NCBI RefSeq assembly: GCF_003609995.1
Contig: NZ_AP018786.1
Location: 556,001-620,000 of the forward strand
Reading direction: 5' to 3'
DNA: 64,000 nucleotides
Origin: Sutterella megalosphaeroides
GTDB lineage: Bacteria; Pseudomonadota; Gammaproteobacteria; Burkholderiales; Burkholderiaceae_F
Position numbers and translations under genes: made by a program. The notes under the pieces are model-generated. The model was given only the letters and a program-made list of their open reading frames with translations, searched no databases and had not been told where the DNA came from. Shown one piece after another: positions 27,120-36,017 of the stretch (the stretch's first letter is position 1; each line of letters starts with the position of its first letter).

Positions 27120-28034
27120 TCAAGGAACAGGGCGCCCCGAGAGTTCGGCCTCAAGCCGTCGTCGCGGCGTTTTGAAGAGCACCCGCCAGTCGGCCGGACG
27201 CGGATGGAGCGACACGTGCTCTTCGGAGCGGCGCAACCACTGCCACGGTTCGTCAAAGAGCGCCGCGCGCACGTCGATTCCCGTGTCGGTGCGCTTCCAG
27301 TCTCCGGCGTCGCGCAAAAGGGCGAGGTCGCGCTTTACTTGAGAAACGTTGGCGCTTACGACCGAAGCGAGCAGTTCGACGGGAAGCGACGGCGCAATGC
27401 GCACGCGGTCGCCCGCAAGCTCCCCGTAGACGAGTCCCCAGGTGAGGGCCCAGAGCAAAAGTCGCATCCGTACGGACAAAAGCGCGATGGCGCCGAACCC
27501 GATACGATCCGACTGAAGGCAGAGGTCGAGCTCGGCGGCGGCGAGTTCCAGGAGCTCGGGCTCGGCGCGAAGCCGCGCTTTGAGGGCCGCGCGCGGCGCG
27601 AACACCACCCGGGCGGGCGTGAGCGTCACGTAGCGACCGATCCCGGGGCGCTCGGACCAAAAGCAGTGGTTGCCGCCGAGAATACGCCCCGGAATGCTGA
27701 GTGCGATCGCACTTGCCTTCTGGTTGAGGGGACTTCCGAAGGCGCGCGCCCCGAGCCCGTCCGTGAGGAGCACGAGCGCGCCGAAGCTCGTCTGGGGCGG
27801 AAACACGTACGCTCCCGCATCGAGTTCGACCGTCCGACCGACTTCGCGCATGAGGTCCGCGAGCACCCGGGGAACTTTCGGCGTCACCCAGGGCATCACG
27901 GGGTCCGAGGCCAAACGCAACTCGGGTGCAACGGCCGACGGCCGGCTCGACGCGTCCGCGTCGAACCGTTGGTCGAGGAGCGCGGCGAGCATCGACGCGC
28001 CGCTTCGTATGGGCGAGACGGTCGGATTCGGCAT
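27120..28034 (-). CDS. Crp/Fnr-superfamily transcription regulator
   Basis: A 304-residue protein. Residues about 60-160 fit a cyclic-nucleotide-like sensor barrel (LDAGAYVFPPQ, GALVLLTDG, SIPGRILGGNHCFW, RVVFAPRAAL). A dimerisation helix follows, then a helix-turn-helix at about 215-245 (LPVELLASVVSANVSQVKRDLALL). The four-cysteine cluster of FNR is absent, so it is not an FNR-type oxygen sensor; the ligand is unknown. The first 50 residues are not conserved. The ATG at 28034 has AAGGAA at good spacing; an in-frame ATG 18 bases upstream is less likely. It is divergent from an exported flavoprotein gene that it probably controls. Confidence 0.75.
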   Translation of the reverse strand: MPNPTVSPIRSGASMLAALLDQRFDADASSRPSAVAPELRLASDPVMPWVTPKVPRVLADLMREVGRTVELDAGAYVFPPQTSFGALVLLTDGLGARAFGSPLNQKASAIALSIPGRILGGNHCFWSERPGIGRYVTLTPARVVFAPRAALKARLRAEPELLELAAAELDLCLQSDRIGFGAIALLSVRMRLLLWALTWGLVYGELAGDRVRIAPSLPVELLASVVSANVSQVKRDLALLRDAGDWKRTDTGIDVRAALFDEPWQWLRRSEEHVSLHPRPADWRVLFKTPRRRLEAELSGRPVP

Positions 28035-28307
28035 GTCGGTTTCCTTTCGCATTCCTAATGTCGTTTCCCGTCGCCGCGGGCACGGCCGTCGGCGACTTAG
28101 GGGGCGATCATCCCGATGATGAACTGTTTCCTTTCGAGCGTCTCTAGGAAAAAGTCCCGACCGTGAAGCGGCTCTTTTGAACCTGTTGCGCGAAGCCGCG
28201 CATTTCGAAAATGACGGGGTCGGGAGCTCAAAGCGAAAAAGGACTCCTTCGCATTTCGTGCTCCGTTCGGACTTCAACGTGAAGGTTTTTCAAAAAAAGG
28301 AAAGATT

Positions 28308-29834
28308 ATGCGCATTCGGACTCTCACCGCGGCTCTCGCCGCACTCGGTACGATCGCGTCGGCTCCCGCCTGGGCCGATCGTACGTACGACGTCGACGTG
28401 GCGGTCGTCGGGGCGGGCGCCTCGGGGACGGTTGCGGGCGTGAGCGCCGTCGAAGGCGGGCTCTCCGTCGTGATGCTGGAGAAAAACGCCTATGCGGGCG
28501 GTGCGGGGAACTTCATGGAAGGAAGTTTCGCCGCGGAAAGCTTCATGCAGAAGAAGGCGGGCGTGACGCTCACGAAGACGGAAGCCTTCAAGCAGATGGC
28601 GCAGTATCACCACTGGCGATTCAACGCGCCGCTTATGAAGAAGTTCGTCGACCTTTCGGGCGACACGATCCAATGGGTGTGGGATCACGGCGTGCACTGG
28701 AAAGAAGTCAAAACGGCCTGGCGCGACAAGAAGGATCTCACATGGCACATCTATCCGTCGGCGGGGTCGCTTCCGAAGGCGATGGTGGAGCACTTCAAGA
28801 AGGGCGGCGGCACACTGCTTCTCTCGACGCCCGCTCAAAAGCTCATCACCGAAAACGGCCGCGTTGCGGGCGTTGAAGCGGTCGACAAGGACGGTGAAAA
28901 GGTGACGGTCAAGGCGAAGTACGTCATTCTCGCCACGGGCGGCTACAACTTCGATACCGACCTCGTCAAAAAGACGACCGGGATCGAGATGATTCCGGTC
29001 GGCTCCCCGGGACGCACGGGCGACGGCATCAAGATGGCGTTTTCCGTCGGGGCGGTCGGCGACAACATGGGTCCGATGATGATCAACGGCGCCTTCATGC
29101 CCGCCGAAGGCGAGGCGATTTGCAACGGGCCCAACAAAGAGCTGCGCGCGATCTTCCGTCAGGGACTCCTTTACGTCGACGCTACCGGGAACCGCTTCTT
29201 CGACGAAGAACTGACGATCGACTGGCCGACCGCCTCGAACGCGATCGCGCGCTCGGGCGAATGGACGTACGTCGTCTTCGACGAAACGACGAAGAAGGAA
29301 CTCGAAACGGAAGGGAAGGGTTACCTCAACCCGTGCGGGAACTTCATTCAGCGCCATCAGAAGGCGACCGAACTCGACCGCCTGATCGAAGCGAATGAAA
29401 AGCTCGGCAACGTCTTTGTGGGTAACACGATCGAAGAGGTCGCAAAGAAGGCCGGGATGGATCCCGCCACGCTCAAGCGCTCGTGCGACAACATGACGAA
29501 ATTCGCCCGTCAGGGTCGTGACGACCAGTTCGGCAAAGATCCCTACTACCTGCGCGAAGTCGCCACGGGACCCTTCTACGTGATCCGCGGGAAGCTCAAT
29601 ACGCTCACGTCCCTGAACGGCGTCAAGGTGACGGAAAACCTCGAAGTGCTCGACAAGAACGACCGCGTGATTCCGGGGCTCTACGCGACCGGGCACGACG
29701 CGGGCGGCGTCTACGGCGACAGCTACGACTTGAAGGTGGGCGAAGGGACCGCCTCGGCCTTCGCCATCAACTCGGGCCGCATGGCCGTGATGGACATCCT
29801 CGCGAAGGAAAAGGCCGCGAAGGCGACGAAGTAA
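28308..29834 (+). CDS. Sec-exported FAD-dependent reductase (flavocytochrome c family)
   Basis: A 508-residue protein with a Sec signal peptide (MRIRTLTAALAALGTIASAPAWA), then VDVAVVGAGASGTVAGVSA for FAD binding. The C-terminal FAD closure IPGLYATGHDAGGVYGDSYDLKVGEG is intact. There is no heme, no FMN_bind domain and no cytochrome gene beside it, so its electron donor must be encoded elsewhere. The active-site segment NRFFDEELTIDWPT lacks the Arg of fumarate reductases, so a different organic acceptor is likely. The 273-base divergent region to the Crp/Fnr-like gene should hold its promoter. It ends with a clear terminator. Confidence 0.9.
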   Translation: MRIRTLTAALAALGTIASAPAWADRTYDVDVAVVGAGASGTVAGVSAVEGGLSVVMLEKNAYAGGAGNFMEGSFAAESFMQKKAGVTLTKTEAFKQMAQYHHWRFNAPLMKKFVDLSGDTIQWVWDHGVHWKEVKTAWRDKKDLTWHIYPSAGSLPKAMVEHFKKGGGTLLLSTPAQKLITENGRVAGVEAVDKDGEKVTVKAKYVILATGGYNFDTDLVKKTTGIEMIPVGSPGRTGDGIKMAFSVGAVGDNMGPMMINGAFMPAEGEAICNGPNKELRAIFRQGLLYVDATGNRFFDEELTIDWPTASNAIARSGEWTYVVFDETTKKELETEGKGYLNPCGNFIQRHQKATELDRLIEANEKLGNVFVGNTIEEVAKKAGMDPATLKRSCDNMTKFARQGRDDQFGKDPYYLREVATGPFYVIRGKLNTLTSLNGVKVTENLEVLDKNDRVIPGLYATGHDAGGVYGDSYDLKVGEGTASAFAINSGRMAVMDILAKEKAAKATK

Positions 29835-29867
29835 GCGCTCGAGAGTCATCCAAGAAGCACCCGAGAA

Positions 29868-29900
29868 GAGCCGTTCGGTTGGAAGAGAACCGGACGGCTC
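29868..29900 (+). terminator. Terminator of the Sec-exported flavoprotein gene
   Basis: A 13-bp stem (one G-U) with a GGAAGAG loop, then TTTCTTCGTTCT. Confidence 0.85.
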
Positions 29901-30008
29901 TTTCTTCGTTCTCCGCCGAGTCCTCTCGAGCGCAGCGCTCGTTTCTCACCCGTCGCGCGCGCCTTTGCTACGATGACGGCGCCAATCGTTCCTCATCGGA
30001 GACCACTC

Positions 30009-30764
30009 ATGACCGAAGCAAATCGGACCCAGACTTATCCCGCCCGTCCCGACGGGCGTTCGGACGACGCGTTGCGTCCCACCGTGTTCGTGCGTCGTTA
30101 CACGAAGTACGCCGAAGGGAGCGTGCTCGTCTGTGCGGGCGACACGAAGGTGATCTGCACGGCGAGCGTCGAAGCGGGCGTTCCGCCCTTTCTGCGCGGT
30201 CGCGGCGAAGGCTGGGTGACGGCCGAGTACGGCCTTTTGCCGCGTGCGACCGGCACGCGCTGCGACCGCGAAGCGGCGCGCGGCAAGCAGACGGGCCGCA
30301 CGCAGGAAATCCAACGCCTGATCGGGCGGAGCCTTCGCGCCGTCGTCGACCGCAAGAAGCTCGGAGAATTCACGATCAAGATCGACTGCGACGTGATCCA
30401 GGCCGACGGCGGCACGCGTTGCGCCTCGATCACGGGCGCCTGGGTGGCGTTGCGCGACGCGGTGACGGGGATGCTCGAAAAGGGTGATATCACCGAAGAC
30501 CCGATTCTCGCGCAGGTGAGCGCCGTCTCGGTGGGCGTCTCGAACGGCCGCCCCGTGCTCGACCTCAATTACGTCGAAGACAGCTCGAGCGACACGGACA
30601 TGAACGTCGTCATGACGAGCGAAGGGAAGTTCGTCGAAATTCAGGGGACGGCCGAGGGCGTCCCCTTTTCCGAAGAAGAGCTCGCCGCGCTTTTGGCGCT
30701 CGCGAAGCGCGGCAACTTGGAGCTTGCGCGCCTGCAGCGCGAAGCGCTCGCCGCTCCTCTCTGA
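30009..30764 (+). CDS. rph: Ribonuclease PH
   Basis: A 251-residue phosphorolytic 3'-5' exoribonuclease that trims tRNA 3' ends. Family blocks: [35 protein letters not shown], the Arg-rich [37 protein letters not shown] and [16 protein letters not shown]. The ATG at 30009 fits the family better than the open frame upstream. It heads rph-rdgB-hemW, a common betaproteobacterial cluster. Confidence 0.96.
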   Translation: MTEANRTQTYPARPDGRSDDALRPTVFVRRYTKYAEGSVLVCAGDTKVICTASVEAGVPPFLRGRGEGWVTAEYGLLPRATGTRCDREAARGKQTGRTQEIQRLIGRSLRAVVDRKKLGEFTIKIDCDVIQADGGTRCASITGAWVALRDAVTGMLEKGDITEDPILAQVSAVSVGVSNGRPVLDLNYVEDSSSDTDMNVVMTSEGKFVEIQGTAEGVPFSEEELAALLALAKRGNLELARLQREALAAPL

Positions 30765-30802
30765 TACGCGAATCCATCCGTTTTTGCTTTGGAAGAACAC
30801 TC

Positions 30803-31411
30803 ATGACGACTCCCGATACGACGAAAACCCTCGTGCTCGCCTCGAACAACGCGGGCAAGGTCCGCGAATTCCAGGCGATGTTCGGCGAACTCGGCATCCG
30901 CATCGTCCCGCAGGGCGAGCTCGGCGTCGGTTCGGCGGACGAGCCCTTCGGCACGTTCCTCGAAAACGCGCTTGCGAAAGCCCGCCACGCCGCGCGCGAA
31001 ACGGGTTTGCCCGCCATGGCGGACGACTCGGGCATTTGCGCGGACGCCCTCGGCGGGTGTCCGGGCGTGCATTCCGCGCGCTTTGCGGGCGGGCACGACG
31101 ATGCGGCCAACAACCGCCTGCTCGTTGAGAAGCTCCAAGGCGCCGCCACGCGCCGCGCGCACTACACGTGCCTTCTGGTGGCGGTGCGCCACCCCGAGGA
31201 CCCCGAGCCGCTCGTTGCCGAAGGCGTCTGGCAGGGCGAAATCGTCGACGAGGCCGCGGGCGACGGGGGCTTCGGCTACGACCCGCACTTTTACGTGCCC
31301 GAATTCGGTAAGACCGCCGCGGAACTCACGGCCGAAGAGAAAAACCGCGTGAGCCATCGCGCCCGGGCGCTTGCAGCCATGGCCGAACTCATGCGCGCGC
31401 GGTGGATGTGA
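30803..31411 (+). CDS. rdgB: Non-canonical purine NTP pyrophosphatase (RdgB/HAM1)
   Basis: A 202-residue housekeeping enzyme that removes ITP, dITP and XTP from the nucleotide pool. The start LVLASNNAGKVREF, the SxNxxK nucleotide motif, ETGLPAMADDSGICADALGG and GDGGFGYDPHFYVPE are all diagnostic. The stop overlaps the hemW start (TGATG), so the two are coupled. Confidence 0.96.
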   Translation: MTTPDTTKTLVLASNNAGKVREFQAMFGELGIRIVPQGELGVGSADEPFGTFLENALAKARHAARETGLPAMADDSGICADALGGCPGVHSARFAGGHDDAANNRLLVEKLQGAATRRAHYTCLLVAVRHPEDPEPLVAEGVWQGEIVDEAAGDGGFGYDPHFYVPEFGKTAAELTAEEKNRVSHRARALAAMAELMRARWM

Positions 31412-32640
31412 TGACGACGCTCGACGCGCGCCGCAAGGCGCACGGGGCGAAAGCTCCGAGCCTTCCGCCCATGTCCTTGTACCTCCACTGGCCCTGGTGC
31501 GTGCGCAAGTGCCCGTACTGCGACTTCAATTCGCACCGGGCGCCTGCGGGCCTTGACGAGATGCGTTACGTCGAGGCGATGCTCGTCGATCTTGCCGCCT
31601 GGCCCGAGGCCGCCAAGCGCCGCCCCATCGAAACGATCTTTCTCGGGGGAGGCACTCCGAGCCTCATGTCGGGAGAAGCCCTGGAGCGGCTTCTTACGGG
31701 CGTGCGCTCGATCTGGCCCGTCACCGAGAATGCCGAAATCACGCTCGAAGCCAACCCCGGCACGGCCGACGAGGCGAAGTTCGAGCGCTTTCGCGCGGCG
31801 GGCGTCAATCGACTCTCGCTCGGGATTCAGAGTTTCTCGGACGAGCGCCTGAAGCGCCTCGGGCGCATTCACGATGCGGCGGGAGCCCGGCGCGCCGTCG
31901 CCGCGGCGGCGCGCGTCTTCGAGAATTTCAATCTCGACGTGATGTTCGCGCTTCCGGGCGAGACGCTCGAGATGCTGCGCGGCGAAGCGCGGGAAGCGGC
32001 GGACTCGGCCGCGACGCACCTCTCCTTCTATCAGCTCACGATCGAAGAGGGGACGGCCTTCGCAAAGCGCCCCCCGTCGGATCTTCCCGACGAGGATCTT
32101 GCGGCCGACATGGGCGAACTCGTCGAGCGGGTGCTTGCCGACGCGGGTTTTCGCCGCTACGAAGTGTCGGGCTATGCAAAGGAAGGCCGCCGCTGCCGCC
32201 ACAACCTCAATTACTGGACCTACGGCGACTACGTCGCGGCGGGTGCGGGAGCGCACGGCAAGGTGACGCTCGCGAATCCGGACGGCACTTTTTCGGTGCG
32301 GCGCGAAGCGCGCTTTGCGTCGCCTGCCAAGTACCTCGCGGCAATCGAGTCGTGCGGGTCGGGGGCGGAAACGGCCTTTGAGGTCGAGTCCGAAGCACGC
32401 CCCTTCGAATTCATGCTGAACGCCCTGCGCCTCGCAGAGGGCGTCCCCGCGGAACTCTTCGAAGCGCGCACGGGGGTGCCGCTCTTCGTGATCGAGCTCA
32501 AACTCGAAGAGTTGCGCGCAAGCGGCCTGTTGGTTGCCGACCCCGCGCGTATCGCGCCCACGGAAAAGGGCCTTCTTTTCCTCTCGGACCTTCAGGAAGC
32601 GTTCCTTCCCGAGGCGCTCGCCGAATTCAACGGGCGCTGA
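31411..32640 (+). CDS. hemW: Radical SAM heme chaperone HemW
   Basis: A 409-residue protein. The radical SAM cluster is CVRKCPYC (Cys30, 34, 37). LYLHWPWC and [14 protein letters not shown] identify the HemN/HemW group. The extra Cys of true oxygen-independent coproporphyrinogen oxidase (CxxxCxxCxC) is replaced by Phe (CDFN), as in HemW, which binds heme and delivers it to cytochromes. A GTG start nine bases upstream is possible; the ATG overlapping the rdgB stop is preferred. The link to heme is relevant because this window encodes a tetraheme cytochrome. Confidence 0.92.
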   Translation: MTTLDARRKAHGAKAPSLPPMSLYLHWPWCVRKCPYCDFNSHRAPAGLDEMRYVEAMLVDLAAWPEAAKRRPIETIFLGGGTPSLMSGEALERLLTGVRSIWPVTENAEITLEANPGTADEAKFERFRAAGVNRLSLGIQSFSDERLKRLGRIHDAAGARRAVAAAARVFENFNLDVMFALPGETLEMLRGEAREAADSAATHLSFYQLTIEEGTAFAKRPPSDLPDEDLAADMGELVERVLADAGFRRYEVSGYAKEGRRCRHNLNYWTYGDYVAAGAGAHGKVTLANPDGTFSVRREARFASPAKYLAAIESCGSGAETAFEVESEARPFEFMLNALRLAEGVPAELFEARTGVPLFVIELKLEELRASGLLVADPARIAPTEKGLLFLSDLQEAFLPEALAEFNGR

Positions 32641-32671
32641 GACCTTTCCCGCACGTCAACCTCCCAAAACG

Positions 32672-32705
32672 GTGCGTCGATCCTTCGCCGAAGGACTCGA
32701 CGCAC
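32672..32705 (+). terminator. Possible terminator after hemW
   Basis: GTGCGTCGA pairs with TCGACGCAC around an inner CCTTCG/CGAAGG helix. It has only a weak T tract (TGCTTTCG). Confidence 0.5.
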
Positions 32706-32890
32706 TGCTTTCGCGCGTTCGCACAACCGTTCTTCCCACTTTCGTTCGCCTCCGTCGGCAAAGTCCCCCGGACGATGCCCGAGTCCGTGTCCGGCCCGAA
32801 AGGGCAGTCGGGTACACGCCAACCGCCCCGAGGCTCGTTCCCGCACGCACCGCCCGCGCACCAAGCATGCACAAAACGGGCGCCTCGTTT

Positions 32891-32907
32891 CGCACCGATA
32901 TGGTGCG
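32891..32907 (+). promoter_or_regulatory. NtrC-binding site upstream of glnA
   Basis: GCACC-GATAT-GGTGC is a perfect match to the NtrC enhancer dyad (GCACC, five bases, GGTGC), with C/G flanks extending the symmetry. It lies about 170 bases upstream of the sigma-54 promoter. A weaker dyad, GCAC-six-GTGC, follows at 32948-32961. Confidence 0.82.
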
Positions 32908-33077
32908 ACTGCGCCCGAAAGCGGGCATAATGAGCGCAATCTTCGGCGCACGTTGCCGTGCGGTCCCGCGAGGCCCTTCGGGGAGCTTCGGGCCGCAAGC
33001 GGCGCGCGTCGGTCGGTCCGGGCGCCCCTCGGGCGTTCGCCTTCGGTTTTTTCGTCGTCCTTCACCGGTTTTTCGGT

Positions 33078-33094
33078 TTGGCACGAATCTTGCT
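33078..33094 (+). promoter_or_regulatory. Sigma-54 promoter of glnA
   Basis: TTGGCACGAATCTTGCT matches the -24/-12 consensus (GG at 33080-33081, GC at 33092-33093). The expected transcript start is near 33105, giving a leader of about 115 bases. Confidence 0.9.
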
Positions 33095-33220
33095 GCGTAT
33101 AAAGGTACGCACCGAGAGACGGCGAGCGGTTCGACGCCTTGCGGTCCGATTTCTTTTTTCGGCGGTTCGCTTCGCCCGCTTCGCGAAGCTCCCCTCTTTC
33201 CTGATTCAACGGAGAACACC

Positions 33221-34633
33221 ATGACGTCCAGTTCCGACGTGCTACAGATGATCAAAGACAACGACGTGAAGTTCGTGGATCTGCGCTTTACGGACATCCT
33301 CGGCAAGGAAATGCACCTCACGGTGCCCGCCGAGCGCATCGACGAAGACACGTTCGATCTCGGTCAGCCCTTCGACGGCTCGTCCTTTACCGGCTGGCGC
33401 GGCATCGAAGCCTCCGACATGCTTCTGCAGCCCGATCCCGCCACGGCGCGCATGGATCCGTTCCGCGAAGCCAACACGCTCATCCTCACGTGCGACGTTC
33501 TGGAGCCCACGACCGGCAAAGGCTACGAGCGCGATCCCCGTTCGACCGCCCGCCGCGCCGAAGCCTATCTGAAGTCGACCGGCATCGGCGACACGGCTTA
33601 CTTCGGTCCCGAACCCGAATTTTTCATCTTCGACTCCGTCGCCTGGGACCATACGCCCGGCAAGAGCTTCTACCGTATCGAGAGCGAAGAAGGCCCCTGG
33701 TCGACGGGTCTTGACCTCGAAGGCGGCAACCTCGGTCACCGCAACCGCATGAAGGGCGGCTACTTCCCCGTGACGCCGGTGGATTCGCTCGCCGACATCC
33801 GCTCGGAAATGTGCACCCTCATCGAGCAGCAGGGCGTTCCGGTAGAAATCCACCACCACGAAGTGGGCGGCGCCGGCCAGTGCGAAATCGGCACGAAGTT
33901 CAGCACCCTCGTCGAACGCGCCGACTGGACGCAGATCACGAAGTACACGATCTGGAACGTGGCGGCCGCCTTCGGCAAGACCGCGACCTTCATGCCCAAG
34001 CCCATCGAAGGCGACAACGGCTCCGGCATGCACGTCCACCAGTCGATCTGGAAGGACGGCACGAACCTTTTCTCCGGGAACGGCTACGCGGGCCTCTCCG
34101 AACTCGCCCTCTACTACATCGGCGGCATCATCAAGCACGCCCGCGCTTTGAACGCCATCACGAACCCGGGCGTCAACTCCTACAAGCGTCTCGTTCCGGG
34201 CTTCGAAGCTCCGGTGAAGCTCGCCTACTCGGCGCGCAACCGTTCGGCTTCGATCCGCATTCCGCACGTGACGAGCCCGAAGGCCCGTCGCATCGAAGTG
34301 CGTTTCCCCGATCCGCTCTGCAACCCCTACCTCGGCTTCTCGGCCCTCCTCATGGCAGGTCTCGACGGCATCGAAAACAAGATTCATCCGGGCGAAGCCG
34401 CGGACAAGAATCTCTACGATCTGCCGCCCGAAGAAAACGCCAAGATCCCGACCGTTGCTCCGTCGCTCGACGCGGCGCTTGATGCTCTCGACAAGGACCG
34501 CGAGTTCCTGACGCGCGGCGGCGTCTTCTCGAACGACATGATCGACGCCTACATCGCCGTGAAGCGCAAGGAAGTGCTCCGCGCGCAGATGGCCGTGACG
34601 CCGCTCGACTTCGACCTCTACTACTCGCTCTGA
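33221..34633 (+). CDS. glnA: Glutamine synthetase type I
   Basis: A 470-residue enzyme that condenses ammonia and glutamate; it forms a dodecamer. Blocks seen: the [18 protein letters not shown] latch region, [10 protein letters not shown], the [10 protein letters not shown] metal loop, [21 protein letters not shown] and [17 protein letters not shown]. The adenylylation tyrosine is in [10 protein letters not shown] (Tyr399). The ATG has ACGGAG upstream. The frame is open far upstream, but only the part from 33221 is conserved. Transcription is from a sigma-54 promoter under NtrC, with a partial terminator before ntrB. Confidence 0.98.
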   Translation: MTSSSDVLQMIKDNDVKFVDLRFTDILGKEMHLTVPAERIDEDTFDLGQPFDGSSFTGWRGIEASDMLLQPDPATARMDPFREANTLILTCDVLEPTTGKGYERDPRSTARRAEAYLKSTGIGDTAYFGPEPEFFIFDSVAWDHTPGKSFYRIESEEGPWSTGLDLEGGNLGHRNRMKGGYFPVTPVDSLADIRSEMCTLIEQQGVPVEIHHHEVGGAGQCEIGTKFSTLVERADWTQITKYTIWNVAAAFGKTATFMPKPIEGDNGSGMHVHQSIWKDGTNLFSGNGYAGLSELALYYIGGIIKHARALNAITNPGVNSYKRLVPGFEAPVKLAYSARNRSASIRIPHVTSPKARRIEVRFPDPLCNPYLGFSALLMAGLDGIENKIHPGEAADKNLYDLPPEENAKIPTVAPSLDAALDALDKDREFLTRGGVFSNDMIDAYIAVKRKEVLRAQMAVTPLDFDLYYSL

Positions 34634-34725
34634 TCGTTCTCGTTCGACAAGGACCGGAACGATCCGAACGGGTTTCGGCCCCGGGGCGTCCGCTTGCAAG
34701 CGGGCGAGCTCCGGGCACCGACCGC

Positions 34726-34754
34726 CGGGGCGGCGCCGACCGAGCGTCGCCCCG
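34726..34754 (+). terminator. Terminator between glnA and ntrB
   Basis: CGGGGCGGCG pairs with CGTCGCCCCG (one G-U), then TTTTT. It explains how glnA can be expressed far more than ntrBC while sharing a promoter. Confidence 0.82.
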
Positions 34755-34814
34755 TTTTTCATCTTTCCTTCGCACGCGGCGCATCGGACGCGCCCCCCGA
34801 GAGGCTCCACCGAC

Positions 34815-36017
34815 ATGACGACCGACCACCTTCTCGAGCCCGCCTGGGAGCGGTTGACGACCGCCCTCTGGGTGCTCGACGCCCGCGGGCGGATTCTCAC
34901 CGCCAACGCCGCCGCGGAAGCGTTTGCGGCGAAGACCCGACGGGGACTCGCGGGGCTCGACTTTTCGACGTTCGTCGAAGAAACGGGCGCGCTCGTCGCG
35001 CATCTCGGCGCCGAACGGGGCGACCTACCGCAGGACGGCGAAGAGCTCTCGGCGAACGGGAGCGGAAACGCTTCGAACGTCTCCGGCATCGCGACCGCCT
35101 CCACTCTCTCGCACTTCAACCTCGGTCCCGACGGAGAGCGGCCCGTTCGGGCGGTTTTCTCCCGCTGGGAAGAGCCCCGCATTCCGGGAAGTGCCTTTCT
35201 CGTCGAGACGATCGATTTGACGGACGTCCTTCGGGACGAGCGGCGGCGTCTCGAAGCCGAAGTCGCGCGCGCGAATCGGGAGCTTCTTCGCAACCTCGCG
35301 CACGAAGTGAAGAACCCCTTGGGCGGCATTCGCGGGGCGGCGCAGTTGTTGGAAAGCGACCTCACGTGCGACGAAGACCGCGAGTGTACGGGCGTGATCC
35401 TCGACGAAGCGGACCGGCTGACGCGCCTCGTTGAAAGGCTGTTGGAACCCTACCGCTCGGCCGAACGGACGGGGCCCGTGGAACTCCATGAACTCCTCGA
35501 GCACGTGAAGAGCCTCATCGCGCACGAATTCCCCGAGGTGGCGTTCGTTCGGGACTACGACGTGTCGATTCCGCCCGTCCTCGCGGACGAAGGGCGCCTC
35601 ACGCAGGTCTTTCTCAATCTCGTTCGCAATGCCGCCGAAGCGCTGCGCGGTGGCGCGGTTGCGGAACCCCGAATTGAACTGCGCACGCGCTTCGTGCGGG
35701 ATGCCTTCGTCGGGGACGTGCGCCGAAAGCGGGCGCTCGCCCTGGATGTGCTCGATAACGGCCCGGGCATTCCCGAGGCGATCCGCGACCGGATTTTCTT
35801 TCCGCTCGTGACGGGCCGAGCCGAAGGCTCGGGCCTCGGGCTTTCGCTCGTCAAATCCTACGTGGAAGAGGCGGGCGGCTCGGTGCTCGTTGAAAGCCGC
35901 CCGGGGCGCACCGTTTTTCGCGTGTTGCTTCCCTTTGAGCCTGCCAAGCCCGCGGCTTCCCGAAACGCGCGCAACCATCCCCTAGGAACCGACAACGACC
36001 AAGGAGAACGAAATTGA
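34815..36017 (+). CDS. ntrB: Nitrogen regulation sensor kinase NtrB
   Basis: A 400-residue cytoplasmic kinase/phosphatase controlled by PII. A PAS-like N-terminus (LWVLDARGRILTAN) precedes the phospho-acceptor block RNLAHEVKNPLGGIRGAAQLL (His163) and the ATPase boxes NLVRNAAEAL, LDVLDNGPGIPE and GSGLGLSLVKSYVEEAGG. An Asn/Ser-rich insert at about 70-100 is longer than in enterics. The stop shares bases with the TTG start of ntrC. Confidence 0.95.
   Translation: MTTDHLLEPAWERLTTALWVLDARGRILTANAAAEAFAAKTRRGLAGLDFSTFVEETGALVAHLGAERGDLPQDGEELSANGSGNASNVSGIATASTLSHFNLGPDGERPVRAVFSRWEEPRIPGSAFLVETIDLTDVLRDERRRLEAEVARANRELLRNLAHEVKNPLGGIRGAAQLLESDLTCDEDRECTGVILDEADRLTRLVERLLEPYRSAERTGPVELHELLEHVKSLIAHEFPEVAFVRDYDVSIPPVLADEGRLTQVFLNLVRNAAEALRGGAVAEPRIELRTRFVRDAFVGDVRRKRALALDVLDNGPGIPEAIRDRIFFPLVTGRAEGSGLGLSLVKSYVEEAGGSVLVESRPGRTVFRVLLPFEPAKPAASRNARNHPLGTDNDQGERN

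Noticed and set aside
32948..32961. Second full NtrC site
   Set aside because: Half-site spacing is one base short of the consensus; kept only as a weak dyad.
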